From contig JAITSR010000455.1 of NCBI GenBank assembly GCA_031287655.1, positions 1 to 7,068 of the forward strand: a stretch of DNA of 7,068 bases. Direction: 5' to 3'. Below, piece by piece: positions 1 to 5,135 of this stretch (positions are counted from its first letter, which is position 1; each line of letters opens with the position of its first letter). A program made the translations under genes and the position numbers. Source of the DNA: Clostridiales bacterium. GTDB lineage: Bacteria > Bacillota > Clostridia > WRLR01. Below the pieces are notes generated by a model. It saw only the letters and a program-made list of their open reading frames with translations, was not told the origin of the DNA and made no database searches.

Positions 1-18
1 CGGTTTCTGTTTTATTTA

Positions 19-38
19 CGCTTATCTTTCGATAAGCG
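19..38. repeat. Short perfect palindrome near the window start
   Basis: The arms CGCTTATC (19-26) and GATAAGCG (31-38) are perfectly complementary around a 4-nt TTTC spacer, in an A+T-rich stretch. There is no T-run directly after the stem on either strand, so it is not a convincing intrinsic terminator. It could be an operator-like site or the remains of a terminator for a gene outside the window. The symmetry is visible; any function is a guess. Confidence 0.35.
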
Positions 39-72
39 GATTATATAACAAATTTTTCGGAGATTCAACCGA

Positions 73-467
73 TTGACATGCGCAGACCGCGCAGCTGTGA
101 ATTTGCAAAGAGCGGACGGAAGTGTTACAATTACGGAGATGTCGTCAATCGAGAGAAATCCGCAAACTGGAAGCCCTTCCAGCGTGGAGTTTTTGGGCGC
201 GAATCTGAGCAAAAAGCAGCAGAGGATTTTAGACGCTTTACCGGAGTATGGCTCGCGCGAGACAATACGCCAATCACCGACGCAGACGCAAAGAGAATGA
301 GCGAAGAAGGTTACCGATGGAGCGGGCATACGCACCCCGGGCGGGGAGAAGTAGTTCGTATAGCGTCGCCCGCCGACAAGGTTATTTTGCAGACGTTTGG
401 ACAAAGAAACAGCGTGATTTATGACGGCTCTGGAAATTACAAACAGTTTGGAGATGATTTTAAATGA
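73..467 (+). pseudogene. Broken gene, toxin/phage-head-type C-terminal remnant (JAMM-like HxHP tail)
   Basis: Two overlapping reading frames each look protein-like over only part of this stretch. In the frame read from 73, the part around 172-258 encodes a plausible segment including FLGANLSKKQQRILDALPEY, then runs into unlikely sequence. In the frame ending at the TGA of 465-467, the part from about 258 encodes PITDADAKRM, then W-S-G-H-T-H-P, S-P-A-D, and an F-G-Q/S-V-I-Y-D/Y-K-Q-F tail. Read together they suggest one gene that suffered a frame-changing deletion near 250-262, with part of the middle lost. The H-x-H-P...S-x-x-D pattern resembles JAMM/MPN-like domains found at the C-termini of polymorphic toxins and some phage head proteins, although the spacing from the second His to the Ser (10 residues) is longer than the canonical 7. 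Neither frame has a convincing ribosome site; stops lie upstream in both (33-35 and 46-48). Alternative: the 129-aa ORF 78-467 is a genuine small protein. The family placement is from memory and tentative. Confidence 0.5.
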
Positions 468-778
468 GTATCCCAAAACATAAAGAACCGCTGTACAAAG
501 CGATTGACCAATATATAGCTGAGCACGAATTGCAGACCGATTTTGAAACGATCCGTGGTTTAGGCGGCGGGCGCAATATTTTGCCTTATGCGGATTATGC
601 CGTCTTTGATCCACCGCCCGGCGCCCGTCCGGAACCGGGTACTCCGGGTTCGGACGGCCCCGAATACAGGGGAAAATTAGTTCTGATTGCCCGCCTTCAA
701 CCGGATGGCAGCATAACGGTGGAAGAAACCGAACACACAGATAAATACATGCGGGTACACAAGCAAAGAAGCGCGTAA
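464..778 (+). CDS. Hypothetical 104-aa protein, partner of the upstream toxin-like remnant
   Basis: I do not recognise this family by name. The ATG at 464 overlaps the upstream TGA (ATGA arrangement, 4 nt), and GGAG at 450-453 lies 10 nt before it, so the two genes look translationally coupled. The product is soluble with no membrane segment. It has an N-terminal helical stretch (about 1-30), a glycine-rich turn G-L-G-G-G-R (about residues 32-37), a Pro/Gly-rich linker (about 50-65), then a predicted beta-rich part containing GKLVLIARLQPDGSITVEE. The Pro/Gly linker is encoded by an imperfect inverted repeat (625-636 against 647-657). In polymorphic toxin loci a small gene directly after the toxin C-terminus is often its immunity protein; that role is inferred only from position. 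The frame ends exactly where the 778-938 repeat begins, so the native C-terminus may have been altered by the insertion. Confidence 0.6.
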   Translation: MSIPKHKEPLYKAIDQYIAEHELQTDFETIRGLGGGRNILPYADYAVFDPPPGARPEPGTPGSDGPEYRGKLVLIARLQPDGSITVEETEHTDKYMRVHKQRSA

Positions 779-938
779 GGAACTGTGAAATAATAAGTTG
801 CGTGAGTAGCGTGAAGGATGGTTTGCTTGCATACGAGGCGGAGGAGCCGCGCATACTATATGTATGAAAGGCGACGACAACAAAGTATGCGAGCAAAAAG
901 ACAAGCGATAACGCGCAAGTTATTTTTGAACAGTTCCT
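778..938. mobile_element. MITE-like palindromic element with terminal inverted repeats
   Basis: The ends are a 9-bp perfect inverted repeat, AGGAACTGT (778-786) and ACAGTTCCT (930-938), and the complementarity continues imperfectly inward for about 15 more bases to TTGCG (798-802) and CGCAA (914-918). A nested long stem pairs TTTGCTTGCATAC (822-834) with GTATGCGAGCAAA (885-897), with a single T-G wobble. Inside that lie two small hairpins, GCGG/CCGC (838-841 with 847-850) and CATAC/GTATG (852-856 with 862-866). No coding frame of its own is evident. The size (about 160 bp), terminal repeats and near-total foldability fit a miniature inverted-repeat element or a dispersed structured repeat. 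No clear target-site duplication is visible. Its left end coincides with the TAA stop of the 104-aa gene. Whether it is multicopy cannot be seen from this window. Confidence 0.6.
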
Positions 939-955
939 GAGAGCATAAGTACATT
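926..955 (+). promoter_or_regulatory. Possible sigma-70-type promoter for the pyr operon
   Basis: TTGAAC (926-931) and TACATT (950-955) are separated by 18 nt and point toward pyrR, whose start is 34 nt downstream. The -35 lies inside the right end of the palindromic element while the -10 lies outside it, so the insertion may have contributed to or replaced the operon promoter. The match is moderate (five of six at -35, four of six at -10) and no other candidate stands out between 938 and 989. With this start the leader would be too short for a PyrR-type attenuator ahead of pyrR. Confidence 0.35.
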
Positions 956-971
956 CAAGCTGCAGACGACG

Positions 972-991
972 AAGGGGGGGGACCGGCAATG
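972..991 (+). promoter_or_regulatory. Ribosome binding site of pyrR in an eight-G run
   Basis: The only Shine-Dalgarno-like sequence before the pyrR ATG (989) is AAG followed by a run of eight G (974-981), ending 7 nt before the start. This supports ATG 989. A homopolymeric G run in this place is unusual and could change length by slippage, altering SD strength or spacing but not the reading frame. Confidence 0.6.
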
Positions 992-1537
992 ATTGAAAAG
1001 GCCGAGATCATGGACGGCAACAGCATCAACCGCGCGATCAACCGGATCGCGCACGAGATCATCGAGCGCAATCAGGGCGTCGAGGGGCTCGCCCTGATCG
1101 GGATTCAGCGGCGCGGTGTCCCGCTGGCCGAAATGATCGCCGAGCGGATCGCGGAGATCGAGCGCGAGAGCCTGCCCGTCGGCGTCCTCGACATCACGTT
1201 TTACCGGGACGACCTGACGCTCCTGTCCGACCACCCCGTCGTGAACGACACCGTGATCGACTTTTCGATCACGGGCAAAAAGATTGTCCTCGTCGACGAC
1301 GTGATGTTCACAGGCAGGACGACGCGCGCCGCGATTGAGGCGATCATGGACCTCGGGCGGCCAAAGCTCGTGCAGCTCGCCGTGCTGATCGACCGGGGGC
1401 ACCGGGAACTGCCGTTTAAGGCGGATTATGTGGGCAAAAATGTCCCGACGTCGCGTACCGAGCTCGTAAACGTGCGGCTGCGCGGGATCGACGGTATCGA
1501 TCAGGTGACGATTTCGGATATGGACAGGGACGCGTGA
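989..1537 (+). CDS. pyrR: PyrR, bifunctional pyrimidine operon regulator / uracil phosphoribosyltransferase
   Basis: The 182-aa product matches the usual PyrR length (about 180) and aligns by eye end to end with Bacillus-type PyrR. It has the type I phosphoribosyltransferase PRPP loop with two acidic residues, VLVDDVMFTGRTTRAA (residues about 100-115), followed by the PyrR hallmark stretch L-A-V-L-I-D-R-G-H-R-E-L-P and then G-K-N-V-P-T-S. An IGIQRRGVPLA segment (37-47) corresponds to the PRPP/uracil-binding N-terminal part. In the family, UMP-bound PyrR binds pyr mRNA and promotes termination, and the protein also converts uracil plus PRPP to UMP; it is cytosolic. It is the first gene of the operon and is followed by a terminator hairpin (1548-1570) before pyrB, where a PyrR-controlled attenuator would be expected. 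No clear PyrR binding-loop consensus could be found in the flanking sequence. Identification is secure; how it regulates this operon is inferred. Confidence 0.97.
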   Translation: MIEKAEIMDGNSINRAINRIAHEIIERNQGVEGLALIGIQRRGVPLAEMIAERIAEIERESLPVGVLDITFYRDDLTLLSDHPVVNDTVIDFSITGKKIVLVDDVMFTGRTTRAAIEAIMDLGRPKLVQLAVLIDRGHRELPFKADYVGKNVPTSRTELVNVRLRGIDGIDQVTISDMDRDA

Positions 1538-1547
1538 CCGGGTTTTC

Positions 1548-1570
1548 AAAAGGGCGACAGCCCTTTTTTT
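1548..1570 (+). terminator. Intrinsic terminator (possible attenuator) between pyrR and pyrB
   Basis: AAAAGGGC (1548-1555) pairs with GCCCTTTT (1560-1567) around a GACA loop and runs straight into a seven-T tract (1564-1570). It begins 10 nt after the pyrR stop and lies 51 nt before the chosen pyrB start. It could reduce pyrB-D transcription constitutively or be the terminator half of a PyrR-dependent attenuator as in Bacillus. No obvious antiterminator with the PyrR recognition loop was found in 1440-1547, so regulated use is unproven. Confidence 0.8.
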
Positions 1571-1621
1571 ATGGAAACAACACGATGGCCGACCGTACAA
1601 AAGCGAGGTGATTGCGTCGGA

Positions 1622-2545
1622 ATGAGCCTTAAAAAAAAGGATTTGCTCGGGATCAAGGATATGGACGCGGAGGAGATCGGAGAGATTCTCGAAACCGCAA
1701 AATCCATGAAAAAACTCCTGCTGGCCGGGACGAAGCGGACGCCGCATCTCCAAGGCAAGACCGTTGTGACGCTCTTTTATGAGAACAGCACGCGGACGCG
1801 GCTGTCTTTTGAGCTCGCGTCAAAGTACATGGGCGCGAACGCCGCGAACATCACGGCCTCCGGCAGCAGCGTCGCGAAAGGTGAGACGCTGATCGACACG
1901 GGGCGCACAATCGACGTGATGGGAACCGACGTGCTTGTGATCCGGCACCCGCTCTCAGGCGCGCCGCATCTGCTCGCGCAGCATGTGCGCGCCTCGGTTG
2001 TGAACGCCGGAGACGGCATGGACGAGCATCCGACGCAGGCGCTGCTCGACCTGTTTACGATGCGGGAAAAAAAGGGGCGGATCGAGGGCCTGCGCGTCGC
2101 GATCGTCGGCGACGTTTTGCACAGCCGCGTCGCGCGCAGCAACATCTGGGCGCTGCAAAAGCTCGGCGCGTCCGTCTGTCTCGCGGGGCCGACGACGATG
2201 ATGCCGCGGGAGATCGAGCGGACAGGCGCGGCGGTCTTTGAAACGGCGCATGAGGCCGTTGCGGGCGCGGACGTCGTGATGGCCCTGCGGCTCCAGCTCG
2301 AGCGGCAGAAGAGCGGGCTGTTTCCGAGTATCCGGGAGTATTCCCGGTTCTTCGGCGTCGACACGGGCAGGCTCCGGCTCGCAAAGCCCGACGTCCTCCT
2401 GATGCACCCGGGTCCCGTGAACCGGGGCGTCGAGCTCACGAGCGCCGTCGCCGACGCGGATTTTTCGGCGATCGACGAACAGGTCACAAACGGTGTCGCG
2501 GTCAGAATGGCAATTTTGTACCTTTTGGCAAGGAGGGAAAATTAG
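1622..2545 (+). CDS. pyrB: Aspartate carbamoyltransferase catalytic subunit
   Basis: PyrB condenses carbamoyl phosphate with L-aspartate to N-carbamoyl-aspartate, the committed step of UMP synthesis. The 307-aa length from ATG 1622 fits the family (about 300-310). Visible motifs are the carbamoyl-phosphate site S-T-R-T-R (56-60), the loop S-S-V-A-K-G-E-T with Ser83 and Lys86, Arg108 in V-I-R-H-P, H-P-T-Q (136-139), G-D-V-L-H-S-R-V-A-R-S at the domain boundary, L-R-L-Q-L-E-R (222-228) for aspartate binding, and H-P-G-P-V-N-R-G from residue 262. An upstream in-frame ATG at 1571 was rejected: it sits on the terminator T-run without an SD, while GAGGTG (1605-1610) precedes ATG 1622. No regulatory subunit gene (pyrI) follows, so as in Bacillus the enzyme probably works as the catalytic trimer alone unless pyrI lies elsewhere. 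A structured repeat begins immediately after the stop codon. Confidence 0.97.
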   Translation: MSLKKKDLLGIKDMDAEEIGEILETAKSMKKLLLAGTKRTPHLQGKTVVTLFYENSTRTRLSFELASKYMGANAANITASGSSVAKGETLIDTGRTIDVMGTDVLVIRHPLSGAPHLLAQHVRASVVNAGDGMDEHPTQALLDLFTMREKKGRIEGLRVAIVGDVLHSRVARSNIWALQKLGASVCLAGPTTMMPREIERTGAAVFETAHEAVAGADVVMALRLQLERQKSGLFPSIREYSRFFGVDTGRLRLAKPDVLLMHPGPVNRGVELTSAVADADFSAIDEQVTNGVAVRMAILYLLARREN

Positions 2546-2546
2546 C

Positions 2547-2662
2547 GCATGAAAGTCATCGGCGCTGGGCGTGACTTTCATGCTTTCGAGGGGAACCCTA
2601 TGGTTCCCCCCGATTCCCCCTTCCTTCAAGGCAGATGAAGGGGAATCCCCCTCATCACTCCC
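2547..2662 (+). repeat. Structured intergenic repeat, copy 1 (pyrB-pyrC)
   Basis: This sequence occurs again in the same orientation at 6950-7068. A 29-nt core (2551-2579 and 6955-6983) is identical, and the rest is about 85% alike by eye with one 2-nt indel. It folds into successive hairpins. The first pairs GCATGAAAGTCA (2547-2558) with TGACTTTCATGC (2572-2583), 12 bp. The second pairs GGGGAACC (2590-2597) with GGTTCCCC (2602-2609) around CTAT. The third pairs GATTCCCC (2612-2619) with GGGGAATC (2640-2647). Relative to copy 2 the first hairpin carries two compensatory pair changes, so its pairing is conserved. There is no T-tract typical of an intrinsic terminator. Its role could be mRNA stabilisation, factor binding, or a dispersed mobile repeat; I do not recognise a named family. 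Confidence 0.85.
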
Positions 2663-2751
2663 CCATGACCATTTCGGCATGGGGTATAGGAGAAAGGCTG
2701 AGCGAGAGATCCACACCGTTTTGTGCCTTTCTCAGAAAGGAAATGGTCATG
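2661..2751 (+). promoter_or_regulatory. Folded pyrC leader with start-codon-sequestering stem (candidate translational switch)
   Basis: CATGACCATTTC (2664-2675) is a perfect 12-bp complement of GAAATGGTCATG (2740-2751), which contains the last SD base and the ATG at 2749. Nested in the loop, GAGAAAGGC (2690-2698) pairs perfectly with GCCTTTCTC (2725-2733). Two competing pairings exist. CCCCATG (2661-2667) with CATGGGG (2678-2684) would disrupt the 12-bp stem. CCTTT (2726-2730) with AAAGG (2736-2740) would hide the SD and is exclusive with the nested stem. The geometry resembles a translational on/off switch; Escherichia coli pyrC is also controlled by a hairpin over its ribosome site. No ligand or factor can be named. 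Confidence 0.5.
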
Positions 2752-4083
2752 CGCATGAAACTGATTATCAAAGGCGGGACGGTCGTGAACGCTGACGCGG
2801 GCCCCGGCGTGCCGGGAGCGCCTTATCCCTCCGGCAAACTGGACCTTTTGATTGAGAACGGCGTGATCACGGAAATCAGCGAGCGCATCGCGATGGAGGC
2901 GCACGGGCAGGCGGTCGACGTGATTGACGCGACCGGGCATATGATTTTGCCGGGGCTCGTCGACGCGCATTGCCATCTGCGGGACCCCGGCTTAGAATAT
3001 AAGGAGGACATCGAAACCGGGACGGCCTCCGCCGCGGCGGGCGGCTTTGTTGCGGTCGCGTGTATGCCGAACACGGAGCCCGTGACGGACAACGCCGAAA
3101 TCATCAAATATATCCTCAACAAGGCCGAACTCTCGGGCTATGTGAAGGTCCTGCCGATCGGGAGCGTTTCAAAGGGGCAGCGCGGCGAGGAACTCTCCGA
3201 GATCGGGGAGATGAAGTTCGCCGGGGCCGTCGCGATCTCCGACGACGGCAGGCCGGTCTCGAGCCCTTCCCTGATGAAAAAGGCGCTGCTGTATTCAAAG
3301 ATGTTTGACATTCCGGTGATCTCGCACTGCGAGGACCTCGACCTCGCGGACGGCGGGGATATGAACGAGGGTTATGTTTCGCTCGAGCTCGGCCTGCGGG
3401 GCGTCCCGTCTGTCGCGGAGTCCGTTCAGGTCGCGCGGGACGTGCTGCTCAGCGAGTACACGGGCGTTCCGATCCACATCGCCCATGTGAGCACGGAGGC
3501 CTCGGTGAATCTGATCCGGGACGCGAAGCGGCGCGGCGTCCGTGTGACATGCGAGACCTGCCCGCACTATTTTACGCTGACGGACAAGGCTTGTCTCGGG
3601 TATGACACGAACGCGAAGGTCAACCCGCCGCTCGCGGGCGAAAAAGACGTCGCGGCGGTCCGGGCGGGACTCGCGGACGGGACGGTCGACCTGATCGCGA
3701 CGGATCACGCGCCGCACCACGCCGATGAGAAAAACGTGGAATTTTCCTCCGCCGCAAAGGGGCTCGTCGGCTTTGAGACGGCGTTCGGACTCGCTTATAC
3801 AAATCTCGTGCTGACCGGCGTGCTGACGCTCGCGCAGCTCGCGGAAAAGATGAGCCGAAACCCCGCGCGGCTCCTAAAGCTCGATGGGGCGGGGGCGATC
3901 ACGCGGGGCGGGCCCGCGCACCTCACGATCATAGACCCCGAGCGGCGCTATACGGTCGAGCCGGAGCGTTTTTTGTCCAAGAGCAAAAATTCCCCGTTCG
4001 GCGGCTTTACGCTGCAAGGCGCGGTCGCGTATACGATCGTCGGCGGAAAGCCCGTCGTGCGGCAGGGCGTCCTGCTGGAATAA
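2749..4083 (+). CDS. pyrC: Dihydroorotase (type I)
   Basis: PyrC cyclises N-carbamoyl-aspartate to dihydroorotate in a zinc-dependent amidohydrolase barrel. The metal-binding motif D-A-H-C-H-L-R-D-P-G is at residues 72-81. It is followed by the I-S-D-D-G-R-P segment (Asp165/166, where type I enzymes use Asp as metal ligand), S-H-C-E-D, I-A-H-V-S-T, C-P-H-Y-F, N-P-P-L and the catalytic A-T-D-H-A-P-H-H (Asp319). A C-terminal N-S-P-F-G-G segment is present as in the bacterial enzyme. Three in-frame ATGs are clustered (2743, 2749, 2755); 2749 was chosen because the SD AGAAAGG (2734-2740) lies 8 nt upstream. That gives 444 aa, slightly longer than the usual 425-430. The surplus is partly a Pro/Gly-rich insert (about residues 16-30) in the N-terminal beta domain. 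An open frame continues upstream to 2635 but only through the leader hairpins, so it is not coding. pyrF follows after 28 nt. Confidence 0.96.
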   Translation: MRMKLIIKGGTVVNADAGPGVPGAPYPSGKLDLLIENGVITEISERIAMEAHGQAVDVIDATGHMILPGLVDAHCHLRDPGLEYKEDIETGTASAAAGGFVAVACMPNTEPVTDNAEIIKYILNKAELSGYVKVLPIGSVSKGQRGEELSEIGEMKFAGAVAISDDGRPVSSPSLMKKALLYSKMFDIPVISHCEDLDLADGGDMNEGYVSLELGLRGVPSVAESVQVARDVLLSEYTGVPIHIAHVSTEASVNLIRDAKRRGVRVTCETCPHYFTLTDKACLGYDTNAKVNPPLAGEKDVAAVRAGLADGTVDLIATDHAPHHADEKNVEFSSAAKGLVGFETAFGLAYTNLVLTGVLTLAQLAEKMSRNPARLLKLDGAGAITRGGPAHLTIIDPERRYTVEPERFLSKSKNSPFGGFTLQGAVAYTIVGGKPVVRQGVLLE

Positions 4084-4111
4084 AACCACAATACAATTAA
4101 AGGAGGTTCAG

Positions 4112-5059
4112 ATGCTGTTTATAGACAGGTTGATCGAGCGGGTTATCGCGACGAAAAACCCTTCCGTGATCGGGCTCGACCCGCTCCTGCGCTATGTGCC
4201 GGAAAACCTCAGGCGTGTCGCCCGCGAGGCGTATGGCGATACGGCGCGCGCGGCCGCGGACGCGATTTATCACTTTAACAGGCAGATCATCGACGCCGTG
4301 TACGACATCGTCCCGGTCGTAAAACCGCAGCTCGCGTATTACGAGCAGTACGGACACTGGGGCGTCGAGGCGTTTTTTCGCACGGCGCTCTACGCGAAGG
4401 AACGCGGCCTGATCGTGATTGCGGACGGCAAGCGGAACGACATCGGCTCGACCGCCTCCGCGTATGCCGACGCGTACTTGGGTGAGACCGACGTCGGCGG
4501 GGAGACGGCTGAGCGCGCTTTCGAGACCGACGCGCTGACGGTCAACCCATACCTCGGGATTGACGGCATCGAACCCTTTCTTGCAAATTGTAAGAAATTC
4601 GGCGGCGGTCTGTTTGTGCTCGTCAAAACGTCCAACCCTTCCTCCGGGCAGTTTCAGGATTTGGCGCTGCAAAGCGGCAAGCTGGTCTATGAGGAAGTCG
4701 CGGACCTCGTGGACGCGTGGGGCGGCGGCGACGGGCTTGTCGGTACTTATGGCTACAGCTCCGTCGGCGCGGTCGTCGGCGCGACGTATCCCGAACAGGC
4801 AAAGGCGCTCCGCGCGCGGATGCGCCGGGCGTATTTTCTCGTACCCGGCTTTGGCGCGCAGGGCGGAAAGCCCGAGGATGCCGCGGCCGCGTTTGACATC
4901 TCGGGGCTGGGCGCGGTCGTCAACGCGTCGCGGAGCGTGCTCTGCGCGTGGTCGCATGAGCGCTGGGGCGGAAAGTTCGCGCACGAGGACTTTGCGGAGG
5001 CCGCGCGCGCGGAGGCCCTGCGCATGAAGGCCGAGCTGACCCGCGCGATCAAGTCTTAG
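4112..5059 (+). CDS. pyrF: Orotidine 5'-phosphate decarboxylase, type 2 subfamily
   Basis: PyrF decarboxylates OMP to UMP, the last step of the pathway. A perfect AGGAGG (4101-4106) lies 5 nt before ATG 4112, fixing the start. The 315-aa product is longer than the E. coli or Bacillus form (about 240) and fits the longer type 2 OMP decarboxylases. Active-site elements visible are Asp23 in I-G-L-D-P, Lys71 in V-K-P-Q-L-A-Y-Y-E, and the catalytic D-G-K-R-N-D-I (105-111), which supplies the Asp-Lys-Asp array. Also visible are L-T-V-N-P-Y-L-G, the phosphate-binding V-P-G-F-G-A-Q-G-G, and a closing V-N-A-S-R-S segment. Its place between pyrC and pyrK differs from the Bacillus order, where pyrF follows pyrD and carA/carB lie after pyrC. 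PyrE, which makes its substrate, is not in the window. Confidence 0.96.
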   Translation: MLFIDRLIERVIATKNPSVIGLDPLLRYVPENLRRVAREAYGDTARAAADAIYHFNRQIIDAVYDIVPVVKPQLAYYEQYGHWGVEAFFRTALYAKERGLIVIADGKRNDIGSTASAYADAYLGETDVGGETAERAFETDALTVNPYLGIDGIEPFLANCKKFGGGLFVLVKTSNPSSGQFQDLALQSGKLVYEEVADLVDAWGGGDGLVGTYGYSSVGAVVGATYPEQAKALRARMRRAYFLVPGFGAQGGKPEDAAAAFDISGLGAVVNASRSVLCAWSHERWGGKFAHEDFAEAARAEALRMKAELTRAIKS

Positions 5060-5087
5060 CGGCGTTCACGAAAAATGACAGTTGAAA

Positions 5088-5127
5088 AGCCGGTAACAGG
5101 TCAGAAACCGCTGGCTAGTTAGGGTGA
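5088..5127 (+). promoter_or_regulatory. Weak hairpin and SD in the pyrK leader
   Basis: The 76-nt gap between pyrF and the preferred pyrK start is the largest intergenic space after pyrC. AGCCGGT (5088-5094) can pair with ACCG (5107-5110) and GCT (5114-5116) across a small bulge. The SD-like AGGGTGA (5121-5127) follows, 8 nt before ATG 5136. The pairing is short, and no T-run or recognised motif is present, so a regulatory role is only possible. Confidence 0.25.
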
Positions 5128-5135
5128 AAATTCTG

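Noticed and set aside
73..101. Promoter with TTGACA at 73-78
   Set aside because: The -35 is perfect, but the sequence 17 nt later (TGTGAA) is a poor -10 and it overlaps the remnant gene.
12..989. 325-aa minus-strand open frame across the accessory region
   Set aside because: It runs antisense through two plus-strand genes and the palindromic element, has Cys/Arg-rich composition without recognisable motifs, and lacks a supporting ribosome site.
1571..1621. Upstream pyrB start at ATG 1571
   Set aside because: It directly follows the terminator T-run without a ribosome site, and the 17 extra residues are not part of the family; GAGGTG precedes ATG 1622.
2547..2609. Repeat hairpins as ordinary intrinsic terminators
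   Set aside because: The stems are strong but none is followed by a T-run; C-rich sequence follows instead.
2635..2748. N-terminal extension of pyrC to the ATG at 2635
   Set aside because: It would place the repeat and leader hairpins inside the gene and add 38 residues before the conserved beta domain; the SD at 2734-2740 supports 2749.
4097..4984. 295-aa minus-strand open frame opposite pyrF
   Set aside because: It lies almost wholly antisense to a certain pyrF; its Arg/Asp/Val-rich composition is typical of high-GC shadow frames.
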